Shown in pieces: positions 8,913 through 17,908 of a stretch of DNA of 64,000 bases (the first letter of the stretch is position 1; each line of letters starts with the position of its first letter). The DNA comes from Kocuria rosea. Lineage in GTDB: Bacteria > Actinomycetota > Actinomycetes > Actinomycetales > Micrococcaceae. The translations under genes and the position numbers were made by a program. The notes beneath the pieces are model-generated. The model did no database searches. It saw only the letters and a program-made list of their open reading frames with translations, and had not been told where the DNA came from. Location: NCBI RefSeq assembly GCF_023715525.1, contig NZ_JAMBOG010000015.1, positions 27,331 through 91,330 of the forward strand. Direction: 5' to 3'.

Positions 8913-9671
8913 TCACAGGAACACGCGGGCGCCCCGCCGCCGCGCGACGTCACGGGCCACGGGGCGGAAGGCCAGGACCAGGAGCAGCACCGCGATGGGC
9001 ACCAGGAACGCGAAGCCCACCGCCAGGTAGCCCAGCGTCCCGGCCACACCGCCGAGGAAGAACAGGCCCACCAGGGTGGCCAGCACCCGCAGCTTCTCGG
9101 GGTCGCCCCGGACCGGGTCGGGCCCGGGCGTGCGGTTGGGGTAGGCCATCTTGCCGAGCTCGATCGCGATGTCGGTGATCATCCCGGTCACGTGCGTGGT
9201 GCGCACGGGGAAGTCCCCGACCTTGGTGATCAGGGCGTTCTGCAGCCCCATGGTGAAGCACAGCACCCCCACGGAGACGAGGTCCCGGTGGTCGTCCCGG
9301 AACGTCTCGGCGCTCAGGCTGAAGCCCAGGATGAGCAGCCCCTCGAACGCGAGCACGTTCGCGAACCGGCCCCCGAGGCCCCGCCGCCGGCCCCAGTTGA
9401 ACAGCAGCGCGCACCAGATCCCGCCCAGCACGAAGGCCCCGAGCCCCACCGCGCTGATCGACAGCAGCTCCACGTCCCGGTCCACGAGGTGGTCGGCCAT
9501 CGTGGCCGTGAGCCCGGTCATGTGGGAGGTGTACAGGGCTACGGCCACGAACCCGGCGGAGTTCAGCATCCCGGCGACGAGGATCAGCAGGAAGGCGAGG
9601 TGACGGTCGTAGCGGGGGATCCGGCGGGCCCCCGAGACAAGAGCGAGGTAGCCGGCGACAGGGGTGGCCAT
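8913..9671 (-). CDS. YoaK/DUF1275 family membrane protein
   Basis: A 252-residue integral membrane protein with about six hydrophobic segments and the DUF1275 hallmarks: AGMLNSAGFVAVALYTSHMTG early, and GLQNALITKVGDFPVRTTHVTG in the middle. The function of the family is unknown. It appears leaderless: TAGGCT on the minus strand ends 6 nt before the ATG. It converges with the UvrA paralogue with only 24 bp between the two stops. Confidence 0.85.
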   Translation of the reverse strand: MATPVAGYLALVSGARRIPRYDRHLAFLLILVAGMLNSAGFVAVALYTSHMTGLTATMADHLVDRDVELLSISAVGLGAFVLGGIWCALLFNWGRRRGLGGRFANVLAFEGLLILGFSLSAETFRDDHRDLVSVGVLCFTMGLQNALITKVGDFPVRTTHVTGMITDIAIELGKMAYPNRTPGPDPVRGDPEKLRVLATLVGLFFLGGVAGTLGYLAVGFAFLVPIAVLLLVLAFRPVARDVARRRGARVFL

Positions 9672-9723
9672 GCCCCCAGCCTAGGAACGGGCCCGGCGCC
9701 GGGGCTGGGGACTTTCGGCCAGA

Positions 9724-10470
9724 TCAGTCCGTGTCCCTGCTCACACCCGCGGCCGCGTCCCCGGCCGCGTCCCCGGTCGCGTCGACGACCTCGTCGAGCA
9801 CCTCCGAGACCACGGCCCGCGCCCGCTCCTCGGCGACGGCGGCGCGGCCGGCGTCGATCGCCGCGGCCGTCGCCTCGTGGTCGGCCAGGGCCCCGGGAGC
9901 CGGGTGCCGCGGCATGAGCCCGAGCGTGGTGCGGCCGGAGAGCACCTCCGTCACGACGTCGCGCAGGGCCGCGAGCATGGGGTTGCCGCTGGCCTCGAGC
10001 AGCAGCGCGTGGTACGCGACGTCCACCGCCAGGTACTCCGGGTCCGTGCCGCGGCCGGCCTGGCCGAGCTCCCGGAGCCGGGCGGCCAGCTCGACCAGGC
10101 GCCGCCGGGTCTGCGCGTCCGCGCGCCCGGCGGCCAGCCGGGCGGCCACGGGCTCGATCGCCGAGCGCAGCTCCGTGAGGGCCAGCAGCTGGGCGCCCCG
10201 GCCGGGCCCGCCCAGCCGCCACCGGATCAGCCGGGGGTCGAAGGGGTTCCACTCCCGCGGGGCACGGACGGTGACCCCGACGCGCCGCCGGGACTCCACC
10301 ATCCCCATCGACTCGAGCACGCGCACCACCTCCCGCACGAGCGTGCGCGAGACCCCGAACTCCGCCTCGAGGCCCGCCAGCGTCAGGACGGTGCCGGGCG
10401 GGCGCGCCCCGGAGGCGATGCTCTCGCCGAGCCGATCCAGCACCCCGCTGTGCTGCTCCACCCCGTGCAT
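9724..10470 (-). CDS. FadR-subfamily GntR regulator, divergent from gluconate genes
   Basis: A 248-residue regulator with an N-terminal winged helix (LTLAGLEAEFGVSRTLVREVVRVLESMG; residues ~25-55 after the chosen ATG) and an all-helical FCD effector domain with metal-binding His residues, including AYHALLLEASGNP. It is transcribed away from the gluconate permease operon, so it is very likely the local repressor responding to gluconate or a derivative. The ATG at 10470 (MHGVEQHSG) was chosen; a longer frame to 10551 adds a low-complexity tail. Confidence 0.85.
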   Translation of the reverse strand: MHGVEQHSGVLDRLGESIASGARPPGTVLTLAGLEAEFGVSRTLVREVVRVLESMGMVESRRRVGVTVRAPREWNPFDPRLIRWRLGGPGRGAQLLALTELRSAIEPVAARLAAGRADAQTRRRLVELAARLRELGQAGRGTDPEYLAVDVAYHALLLEASGNPMLAALRDVVTEVLSGRTTLGLMPRHPAPGALADHEATAAAIDAGRAAVAEERARAVVSEVLDEVVDATGDAAGDAAAGVSRDTD

Positions 10471-10557
10471 GCCGCTCCGTTCCCGCTCCGCCGGCGCCCC
10501 CCGGAAGTCCCCGCGGGGCGCCGGCGGGCGTGCCGGGGGCGGGCCGAGCACCCCCGG

Positions 10558-10656
10558 TTGCCAAAAGTATGATCTTTCTGTCAGCCTAGCGCGTGTCGTA
10601 CGTCACGGCGGCACGCCACAGGCCTGTTCCGGGCCGGAGATCAACGGAGATGCTCA
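10558..10656. promoter_or_regulatory. gntR/gntP divergent control region with candidate operator
   Basis: The space between the GntR regulator and the permease has an AT-richer core (CCAAAAGTATGATCTTTC) and an imperfect palindrome GTGTCGTACGTCAC at 10593-10606 (two mismatched positions around CGTACG). Either could be the GntR operator. This is inferred from position and symmetry only. Confidence 0.4.
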
Positions 10657-12036
10657 GTGGAAGACTGGACACAGACCCTCGGCACGGCGCCCCTGCTCGC
10701 CATCGCCGCCGGAGCCATCGCGCTCATCCTCATCCTCGTCATCAGGTTCAAGGTCCACGCGTTCCTCACGCTGGTCCTGGTGGCCCTGCTGACCGCCTTC
10801 GCGACCGGCATCCCGCGGGACGTGCTCGTGGACACCGCGGTGGAGGCGTTCGGGGCCACGCTCGGCCCGGTCGCCCTGCTCATCGCCCTGGGCGCGATGC
10901 TGGGCAAGATGGTCGAGCACAGCGGCGGCGCCATGGCGCTGGCCGACAAGCTCGTGTCCGTCTTCGGGGAGAAGCGCGCCCCCTTCGCCCTCGGCATCGC
11001 CTCGCTCATCATGGGCTTCCCGATCTTCTTCGACGCCGGTCTGGTCGTCATGCTGCCGATCATCTTCGCCGTCGCCCGGCGCCTGGGCGGCAACAACGTC
11101 CTGCTCTACGGCTTCCCCGCCGCCACGGCGTTCTCCGTGATGCACGTCTTCGTGCCCCCGCACCCGGGGCCCGTGGCCGCGACGGAGCTCTACGGCGCCG
11201 ACCTCGGCCTGGTCCTGCTCATCGGCCTGCTCATCGCGTTCCCGATCTGGTACGTCTCCGGCTACCTCTGGGGCAAGCGCGTGGGCACCAAGTACGTCCT
11301 CCCGGTGCCCGGGTTCTTCGGGGAGCTCGATCCCGACCAGCCGAAGAACCCGCCGAAGGTCGGCACCATCATCGCGATGCTGCTGCTGCCGCTCGTGCTG
11401 ATCTTCCTGAACACCGGCCTGAACTTCCTGCGCGCGGCCGGCGCGGTCTCCGCCGACGCCGAGTGGGTGCAGGTCCTCTCCGCGCTCGGCGAGTCCCCGG
11501 TGGCCCTGCTGATCTCCGTGCTCGTGGCCACGTTCGTGCTCGGCACCCGCCGCGGGGAGCACGGCACCGCCCTGGAGAAGGTCCTCGACTCCTCCCTCGG
11601 CCCGGTGTGCTCGGTCATCCTCATCACCGGTGCCGGCGGCATGTTCGGCGGCATCCTGCGCGCCTCCGGCATCGGCGACGCCCTGTCCTCGTCGCTGGGG
11701 GACCTGGGCCTGCCGGTCATCGTCGCGGCCTACCTCATCGCCGTGATCCTGCGCCTGGCCCAGGGCTCCGCCACGGTGGCCCTCGTGACCGCGGCGGGGC
11801 TGATGGCCCCGGCCGTGGCCGCGGGCGGCTTCAGCGCGGTGCAGATCGCCGCGATCACCCTGGCCACCGCGGCGGGCTCCGTGTTCGCCAGCCACGTCAA
11901 CGACTCCGGGTTCTGGCTGGTCGGGCGCCTCATGGGCATGGACGTCAAGACCACCCTGAAGACCTGGACGGTCCAGCAGGCCCTGGAGTCGGTGCTCGGC
12001 TTCGCCATCGTCCTGGCCATCTTCTCCGTCGCCTGA
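10657..12036 (+). CDS. gntP: GntP family gluconate:H+ symporter
   Basis: A 459-residue permease with about 12 membrane segments and GntP features: LGAMLGKMVEHSGGA, IMGFPIFFDAGLVVMLP, a cytoplasmic loop around LDPDQPKNPPKVG, and ASHVNDSGFWLV near the end. It imports gluconate or a related sugar acid such as idonate. GTG at 10657 is in frame directly before the first helix. It is the first gene of a four-gene operon whose other products convert idonate and ketogluconate to gluconate and phosphorylate it. Confidence 0.92.
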   Translation: MEDWTQTLGTAPLLAIAAGAIALILILVIRFKVHAFLTLVLVALLTAFATGIPRDVLVDTAVEAFGATLGPVALLIALGAMLGKMVEHSGGAMALADKLVSVFGEKRAPFALGIASLIMGFPIFFDAGLVVMLPIIFAVARRLGGNNVLLYGFPAATAFSVMHVFVPPHPGPVAATELYGADLGLVLLIGLLIAFPIWYVSGYLWGKRVGTKYVLPVPGFFGELDPDQPKNPPKVGTIIAMLLLPLVLIFLNTGLNFLRAAGAVSADAEWVQVLSALGESPVALLISVLVATFVLGTRRGEHGTALEKVLDSSLGPVCSVILITGAGGMFGGILRASGIGDALSSSLGDLGLPVIVAAYLIAVILRLAQGSATVALVTAAGLMAPAVAAGGFSAVQIAAITLATAAGSVFASHVNDSGFWLVGRLMGMDVKTTLKTWTVQQALESVLGFAIVLAIFSVA

Positions 12037-12044
12037 GGAACCCC

Positions 12045-12812
12045 GTGAACAGCATCTTCGACATCACCGGCCGGCTCGCCCTGGTCACCGGCTCCTCCCG
12101 CGGACTGGGCCGGGCCCTGGCCCAGGGCCTCGCGGAGGCCGGCGCGCGCGTGGTCCTCCACGGCCGCGACGGCGCCGCCCTCGCCCGGGCCCGCGACGAG
12201 ATCGCCGAGGCCGTCGGCGCCGCCCCCGCCGTGGTGGCCTTCGACGTCACCGACGCCGAGGCGGTCCGCGAGGGCGTCGGCGCGCTCGTCGCCGAGCACG
12301 GCGTGCCGGACATCCTGGTCAACAACGCCGGGATCCAGCGCCGCGCGCCCTTCACGGAGTTCGCCGCGCAGGACTGGGACGACATCGTCGCGGCCAACCT
12401 CTCCAGCGCCTTCCACGTCTCCCGGGCCGTCGCGCCCGGGATGCAGGAGCGGGGCTCCGGGAAGATCGTCAACATCGGCTCCGTGCAGTCGGTGCTCGCC
12501 CGGCAGACCATCGCCCCGTACTCGGCCACCAAGGGCGGGCTGGTCATGCTCACCAAGGGCATGGCCGCCGACCTCGCCCGGTACGGCATCCAGGTCAACG
12601 CCATCTCCCCGGGCTACTTCGCCACGGAGATGAACCAGGCCCTCGTGGCGGACGAGGCGTTCAGCGCCTGGGTCGTCCAGCGCACCCCCGCCCAGCGCTG
12701 GGGCCGGGTCGAGGAGCTCGTCGGGACGCTGCTCTACCTCTGCTCCGACGCCTCGAGCTTCGTCTCGGGCCAGAACATTCTCGTCGACGGCGGCATGACC
12801 TCCGTCGTCTGA
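12045..12812 (+). CDS. idnO: SDR oxidoreductase, gluconate 5-dehydrogenase (5-keto-D-gluconate reductase)
   Basis: A 255-residue classical SDR. The NAD(P) motif is TGSSRGLG (~15-22), NNAG follows at ~90, the catalytic Ser sits in NIGSVQS and the pair YSATKGG gives Tyr and Lys. The C terminus has the usual VSGQNILVDGG. Sequence style and operon context match IdnO, which reduces 5-ketogluconate to gluconate. The GTG start lies 8 nt after the gntP stop and just after TGAGGAA. Confidence 0.85.
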   Translation: MNSIFDITGRLALVTGSSRGLGRALAQGLAEAGARVVLHGRDGAALARARDEIAEAVGAAPAVVAFDVTDAEAVREGVGALVAEHGVPDILVNNAGIQRRAPFTEFAAQDWDDIVAANLSSAFHVSRAVAPGMQERGSGKIVNIGSVQSVLARQTIAPYSATKGGLVMLTKGMAADLARYGIQVNAISPGYFATEMNQALVADEAFSAWVVQRTPAQRWGRVEELVGTLLYLCSDASSFVSGQNILVDGGMTSVV

Positions 12813-12856
12813 GCCGCACCGGCCCACCCCGCACCGCCCGTCCCCGAGGAGAGCAC

Positions 12857-13879
12857 ATGAAGGCCATCGTCATCCACGGCAGGCTCGACCTGCGGGTCGA
12901 GGACGTCCCCACCCCCGAGCCCGGAGCGGGCGAACTGAGGCTGCGAATGGCCTACGGCGGGGTGTGCGGGTCCGACCTGCACTACTGGGCGCACGGCGCC
13001 AACGGCGAGTACGTGGTCCGGGAACCGCTCGTGCCCGGCCACGAGGTCTCCGGGACGGTCGAGCTCGACCCCTCCGGCGAGCTCGCCCCCGGCACCCCCG
13101 TGACGGTCCACCCCGCGACCTTCGGCACGCCCGAGCCCGGGATCGAGGACCGCCCCCACCTGTGGCCCGGCGGCGCCTACCTCGGCAGCGCCTCCACCTG
13201 GCCCCACACCCAGGGCGGGATGAGCGAGCACCTGGTCGTGCGCCGCGACATGGTCCGCGTGCTGCCCGAGGGCGTGTCCCTGCGCCGGGCGGCGCTCGCG
13301 GAGCCGCTGGCCGTGGCCCTGCACGGGCTGAACGTGGCCGGCGACGTCGCCGGCCGGCGCGTGCTCGTCTCCGGCTCCGGGCCCATCGGCCTGCTCGCCG
13401 CGGCAGCGGCCCTGGCGCGCGGGGCCGCGGAGGTCGTGAGCACCGACGTCCTGGAGGGCCCCCTCGAGCGGGCCCGCCGGCTCGGCGTGCACGGCACGGT
13501 CCGGGTCGGCGCCGAGCAGGTCCCGCCGCTGGCGTTCGACGTGGTCCTGGAGTGCTCCGGCGTGCCCGCGGCGACCAGCGCCGCGCTGGTGGGCGCCCGC
13601 CGCGGCGCCGTCGTGGTCCAGGTGGGCATGGTGCCGAACGAGGCCCGGCCCGTGAACCTCGCGCCGCTGGTCTCGAAGGAGCTCCAGCTGCGCGGGTCCT
13701 TCCGCTTCGCCGACGAGCTCGACGAGGCGCTCGAGCTGCTCGCCGCCCGCCCCGGCATCGAGGACGTGGTCACCCACGTCCTGCCCGCCGAGCGCGCGGC
13801 CGAGGCGTTCGCGGCGGCCCAGGACTCGGCCGCCTCCGGCAAGGTCCTCGTGTCCCTGTGGCACGACGACCCCCGATGA
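12857..13879 (+). CDS. idnD: L-idonate 5-dehydrogenase-like zinc alcohol dehydrogenase
   Basis: A 340-residue medium-chain dehydrogenase. The catalytic zinc ligands look intact (Cys in GGVCGSDLHYW, His-Glu in VPGHEVSG) and the Rossmann motif is SGSGPIGLLA. The nearest named family is L-idonate 5-dehydrogenase, which makes 5-ketogluconate. The four-Cys structural zinc loop usual in this family is absent; the region reads ATFGTPEPGIEDRPHLWPGG before the expected LGSAS. An AGGAGAGC site precedes the ATG. Its stop overlaps the gluconokinase start (ATGA). Confidence 0.82.
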   Translation: MKAIVIHGRLDLRVEDVPTPEPGAGELRLRMAYGGVCGSDLHYWAHGANGEYVVREPLVPGHEVSGTVELDPSGELAPGTPVTVHPATFGTPEPGIEDRPHLWPGGAYLGSASTWPHTQGGMSEHLVVRRDMVRVLPEGVSLRRAALAEPLAVALHGLNVAGDVAGRRVLVSGSGPIGLLAAAAALARGAAEVVSTDVLEGPLERARRLGVHGTVRVGAEQVPPLAFDVVLECSGVPAATSAALVGARRGAVVVQVGMVPNEARPVNLAPLVSKELQLRGSFRFADELDEALELLAARPGIEDVVTHVLPAERAAEAFAAAQDSAASGKVLVSLWHDDPR

Positions 13880-15453
13880 GCCCGGCGGGTCCGCAGGCCG
13901 GCCCGGCCGAGGACCCCGCCCCCGCCCCCGTCGTCGTCGGCGTCGACATCGGCACGACCGCCACGAAGGCGGTCGCCTTCACCGCGGCGGGGGAGCTGGT
14001 CGCCGGGGCCTCCGCCGAGTACCCGCTCGAGGAGCCGCGGCCCGGCCACGCGGAGCAGGACCCGGAGCTGATCCTCGGGGCGGTGCTGGAGTGCCTGCGC
14101 TCGGTCGTCCGGGAGGTCGGGGCCCCGCGCGTGGCCGGGCTGTCCTTCAGCGCCGCGATGCACAGCCTCCTGGGGCTCTCCGCCGACGGGCGGCCGCTGA
14201 CGCCACTCGTCACCTGGGCCGACGCCCGTGCCGGCGAGCAGGCCGAGCGGCTGCGCGCCGGGGCCGGCGGCCTCGCGCTGCACCGGCGCACCGGGACCCC
14301 CGTGCACCCGATGTCCCCGCTGACCAAGCTCGTGTGGTTCCGCGAGGAGCGGACGCAGCTGTGCGCGCGCGTGGCCTGCTGGGCGGGGATCAAGGAGTTC
14401 GTGCTGCTGCGGCTGTGCGGGGAGCTCGTGACCGACCACTCGGTGGCCTCGGCCACCGGGCTGATGAACCTGCAGGAGCTGGACTGGGACGCCGAGGCGC
14501 TGGAGCTCGCCGGGGTGACGCCCGCGCGGCTGCCCCGGCTCGTGCCCACCACGGAGGTCCTCCCCGGCCTGACCGCCGGGGCGGCGCACGCGACCGGGCT
14601 GCCCGCGGCGACCCCCGTGGTGGTCGGCGCCGGCGACGGCCCCCTCGCCAACCTGGGGCTGGGCGCGGTGCGCCCCGGGGTCGTGGCCTGCTCGATCGGC
14701 ACGAGCGGGGCGCTGCGCGTCGTCGTCGACCGGCCCGTCGTGGACCCCCGGGGACAGGTGTTCTGCTACGCGCTCACCCCCGGCCGCTGGGTCGTGGGCG
14801 GGGCCGTGAACAACGGCGGGGTGGTGCTGGGCTGGGCCGGGGACGCCCTCGCCCCGGAGCTGGGGGACGAGCCCGAGGAGGAGCTGCTCACCCTCGCCGA
14901 GCGGGTCCCGGCCGGGGCCGGCGGGCTCGTCATGCTGCCCTACCTGCTGGGGGAGAGGGCGCCCCGCTGGACGTCCGTTCCGCGCGGGGCATATGTCGGG
15001 CTCACGCGCGCCCACCGGCGGGAGCACCTGGTGCGCGCCGCCCTGGAGGGCGTGTGCCAGCAGCTGGCCCTCGTCCTGGACTCGATGCGCGCCACGGGCC
15101 TGGCCGTGGAGCAGGTCCGCGCGACCGGCGGGTTCGCCCGCAGCCCGCTGTGGCGGCAGCTGCTCGCGGACGTGCTGGGCCTCGACGTCCGGTTCGCCGA
15201 GGGGCACGACGGCTCCGGCTTCGGCGCAGCCCTGCTCGGCATGCAGGCCCTCGGGCTCGTCGCCTCCGTCGACGTCGCGGCGGAGCTCGTCCAGGTGGAC
15301 GCGACCGTGCGCCCGCGGCCGGCGGACGCCGCCGTCCACGCGGCCCTGCGTCCGGTCTTCGAAGGCCTCCACGACGCGCTCGTGCCCGCGTTCACCGCGC
15401 TGCGGCAGCTGGCGCCGTCGCTGCCCCTCGAACCCGGCCCGGGCCTGCGGTAA
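13876..15453 (+). CDS. gntK: FGGY-family gluconokinase
   Basis: A 525-residue FGGY carbohydrate kinase: phosphate-binding DIGTTATKAVAF near the N terminus, GTSGALRVV in the middle and the C-terminal signature with RATGGFARSPLWRQLLAD. It phosphorylates gluconate to 6-phosphogluconate, closing the idonate/gluconate pathway. The ATG overlaps the stop of the preceding dehydrogenase, which implies translational coupling. The N terminus has a short Pro/Ala-rich extension before the first beta strand. Confidence 0.88.
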   Translation: MSPAGPQAGPAEDPAPAPVVVGVDIGTTATKAVAFTAAGELVAGASAEYPLEEPRPGHAEQDPELILGAVLECLRSVVREVGAPRVAGLSFSAAMHSLLGLSADGRPLTPLVTWADARAGEQAERLRAGAGGLALHRRTGTPVHPMSPLTKLVWFREERTQLCARVACWAGIKEFVLLRLCGELVTDHSVASATGLMNLQELDWDAEALELAGVTPARLPRLVPTTEVLPGLTAGAAHATGLPAATPVVVGAGDGPLANLGLGAVRPGVVACSIGTSGALRVVVDRPVVDPRGQVFCYALTPGRWVVGGAVNNGGVVLGWAGDALAPELGDEPEEELLTLAERVPAGAGGLVMLPYLLGERAPRWTSVPRGAYVGLTRAHRREHLVRAALEGVCQQLALVLDSMRATGLAVEQVRATGGFARSPLWRQLLADVLGLDVRFAEGHDGSGFGAALLGMQALGLVASVDVAAELVQVDATVRPRPADAAVHAALRPVFEGLHDALVPAFTALRQLAPSLPLEPGPGLR

Positions 15454-15490
15454 ACATCGGACACGGGGCGCACGGGCCCCTGCTCCGCTC

Positions 15491-15554
15491 CTAGGCTGGT
15501 AGCCCCGGACCGGGTGCTCGACGGTCCGCCCCAGCGACGACAGGAGGACCCGCG
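15491..15554 (+). promoter_or_regulatory. promoter and leader of the CBS gene
   Basis: TAGGCT at 15491-15496 fits the actinobacterial -10 (TAnnnT) about 60 nt before the CBS gene, and ACAGGAGGACCC lies just before the ATG. This gives the gene its own transcript, separate from gntK. Confidence 0.45.
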
Positions 15555-15971
15555 ATGACCACGGCACGCGAGATCATGAGCCCGGGCGCGGAGTGCATCG
15601 GCGAGAACCAGACGCTCGAGGAGGCCGCGCGGAAGATGAAGGACCTGGACGTCGGGGCCCTGCCGATCTGCGGCGAGGACAACCGGCTCAAGGGCGTCGT
15701 CACCGACCGCGACATCGTCGTGAAGTGCTTGGCCGGCGGCGGGGACCCCCGCACGGTCCGGGCCGGCGAGCTCGCCGAGGGCAAGCCGGTGACGATCGGC
15801 GCCGACGACAGCGTCGAGGAGGCCATCCGGACCATGACCGACCACCAGGTGCGGCGCCTGCCGGTGATCGACGGGCACGACCTCGTCGGGATGGTCAGCC
15901 AGGCCGACATCGCCCGGTCCATGCCCGAGGACCGCGTCGGGGAGCTCGTCGAGCTGATCTCCTTCGACTGA
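15555..15971 (+). CDS. tandem CBS domain protein
   Basis: A 138-residue protein made of two CBS domains: AREIMSPGAECIGENQTLEE to VTDRDIVVKCL, then AGELAEGKPVTIGADDS to LVGMVSQADIARS. It has no attached catalytic domain. Stand-alone CBS pairs bind adenine nucleotides, and in mycobacteria (Hrp1) they respond to hypoxia. The ligand here is unknown. Confidence 0.85.
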   Translation: MTTAREIMSPGAECIGENQTLEEAARKMKDLDVGALPICGEDNRLKGVVTDRDIVVKCLAGGGDPRTVRAGELAEGKPVTIGADDSVEEAIRTMTDHQVRRLPVIDGHDLVGMVSQADIARSMPEDRVGELVELISFD

Positions 15972-16128
15972 GGACCACCGGGGCGACCGGGGCCCCGCCC
16001 CTCCCGCGGCGCCCGCCCGGACCGCCCGTGCGGACCGGCCGGGCGCCGCCGTCCGGGCCGCGGAGTACGCTGGACACAGCATCCCCGAGACATCAGTGAT
16101 CGGATCGACGGCGCCGAGGGGGCCCGCA

Positions 16129-17505
16129 ATGATCTCGAGAACCGACGTGGAGGACCTCGTCCCGCAGGTCTGCGGCCCCGTCCTCCTCCCGGACGACGAC
16201 GGCTTCGCGGAGGAGATCGCCGGCTTCAACCTGGCCGCCGTCCACCACCCCGACGTCGTGGTGGGGGCCGACGACGCCGGGGACGTGATGACGGCGGTGC
16301 AGTGGGCGGCCGCCCACCACGAGCCCGTCGGCGTCCAGGCCACCGGGCACGGGGCCGACCAGCCCATGGAGGGCGGGCTGCTCATCACCACGCACCGCAT
16401 GCAGGAGCTCACCGTGGACCCCGTCCGGCGCACCGCCCGGATCGGCGCCGGCGTGCGCTGGCGCTCGGTGATCGACGCGATCGCCCCCCACGGGCTGGGC
16501 GTGCTCAACGGCTCCTCCAGCCACGCGGGGGCCGTGGGCTACACCCTCGGCGGGGGGCTGCCCGTGCTGGGGCGGGCCTTCGGCTTCGCGGCCGACTGGG
16601 TGCGCGGCCTCGACGTCGTCACCCCCGACGGGCGGCTGCGCAGCGTGGACGCCGCGCACGAGCCCGAGCTGTTCGCCCTGCTGCTCGGGGGCAAGGGCAA
16701 CCTGGGCGTCGTCACGGCGATGACCCTGGAGCTCGTCCCGCTGAGCGGGCTCTACGGCGGCGGCGTCTTCTACCCCGGCGCCGACGCGCAGGAGGTGCTC
16801 TCGGCGTTCAGCCGGTGGGCCCCCGGCCTGCCGGACAACGCCTGCACCTCCGTGGCGCTGCGCTGGATGCCGCGCCACCCCCTCGTCGAGGAACGCCTGC
16901 GCCACCGGCTGCTCGTGCACCTGCGCTACTGCTGGGTGGGCGACCCCGAGGAGGGGGCGCGGGCCCTCGAGCCCATGCGCGAGGTCTCCTGCAGCGTGCT
17001 CGACACCGTCGCCCCCATGGACTACCGGGACATCGACCTCGTCCACCTCGACGCCACGCAGCCCGGTCTCTACGTGCTGACCGGGGAGTTCCTCCGGGAC
17101 TTCGACGCCGCGGCGATCGCGGCGCTGCTGCAGCAGGCCGGCCCCGGGTCGGACTGCCCGCTGCCCGAGGTCGGGATCCGGCTGATGGGCGGGTCCCTGT
17201 CCCGCCCCAGCGCCCGCGACGACGCGGTCACGGGACGCGACGCGGCGTTCTTCCTCGAGCTCATCGGCCGGCTCTCGCCCAAGGTCGCCGACCGGACCCC
17301 GCCCGCGCTCGCGGCCATCCTCCAGGCGATGTCCCCGTGGAGCACGGGCCGGGCGTTCGTGAACCTGCACGGGGTCCCCGGCGGGGAGAGCGAGCGGGCC
17401 CGGGCGTGGTCCGAGGAGGTCTACGCCCGGCTGGTGCGCGCCAAGGCGGTCTACGACCCGGACAACCTGCTGCGCTTCCAGCACGTCGTGGGACAGTCGC
17501 GCTGA
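16129..17505 (+). CDS. FAD-linked oxidoreductase (PCMH/berberine-bridge type)
   Basis: A 458-residue protein with an N-terminal FAD-binding domain (VQATGHGADQPMEGG, where family members have a Gly-His-Gly flavin loop; then LGVLNGSSSHAGAVGYTLGG) and a C-terminal BBE motif YDPDNLLRFQHVV. It probably oxidises a hydroxyl compound or sugar with oxygen as acceptor. No second flavin-anchoring Cys is obvious. ATG 16129 follows GAGGGGGCCC; the upstream ATG at 16096 is in frame but lacks such a site. TACGCT at 16065-16070 may be the -10. Confidence 0.82.
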   Translation: MISRTDVEDLVPQVCGPVLLPDDDGFAEEIAGFNLAAVHHPDVVVGADDAGDVMTAVQWAAAHHEPVGVQATGHGADQPMEGGLLITTHRMQELTVDPVRRTARIGAGVRWRSVIDAIAPHGLGVLNGSSSHAGAVGYTLGGGLPVLGRAFGFAADWVRGLDVVTPDGRLRSVDAAHEPELFALLLGGKGNLGVVTAMTLELVPLSGLYGGGVFYPGADAQEVLSAFSRWAPGLPDNACTSVALRWMPRHPLVEERLRHRLLVHLRYCWVGDPEEGARALEPMREVSCSVLDTVAPMDYRDIDLVHLDATQPGLYVLTGEFLRDFDAAAIAALLQQAGPGSDCPLPEVGIRLMGGSLSRPSARDDAVTGRDAAFFLELIGRLSPKVADRTPPALAAILQAMSPWSTGRAFVNLHGVPGGESERARAWSEEVYARLVRAKAVYDPDNLLRFQHVVGQSR

Positions 17506-17611
17506 CGCCCGGCCCGCCCCCTGTCCAGCGTCCCGACAGCACTGCATGATGGACTCGGTACGCCGGACGCCCGCGACGAGCGCGGGCGTCACCCGATCGG
17601 AAGGAGACGCC

Positions 17612-17908
17612 GTGGTGGACTTCAGCAGACTCGCGGCCAAGGCCAAGCAGTTCGCGCAGCGCAACCCGGACAAGGTCGGCAAGATCATTGACCAGGCCGG
17701 GAACCTCGTCGACAAGAGGACGGGGCGCAAGTACGAGCGCCACGTGGACACCGTGCAGCAGCGGGCCCGCGACTACCTCGGCGGAGGCCGTGCACCGGGT
17801 CCGCGACCGGAGGAGCGGCCCACGGGCGGGACGGGGCGCAATCCCGTCGACCAGCCCCCCACGGACCGCCCCGGCGGGGACGTGCCGGGGCGGGACCCGC
17901 TGCGCTGA
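17612..17908 (+). CDS. MT0933/Rv0909-type antitoxin-like mini-protein
   Basis: A 98-residue hydrophilic protein. Residues 1-60 (VVDFSRLAAKAKQFAQRNPD to DKRTGRKYERHVDTVQQ) match the protein at 6028-6225 position for position. A Pro/Gly/Arg-rich tail follows. Two adjacent GTG codons are possible starts; 17612 is 5 nt after AAGGAG and gives the same M-V-D opening as the paralogue. No toxin gene is adjacent. Confidence 0.75.
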   Translation: MVDFSRLAAKAKQFAQRNPDKVGKIIDQAGNLVDKRTGRKYERHVDTVQQRARDYLGGGRAPGPRPEERPTGGTGRNPVDQPPTDRPGGDVPGRDPLR

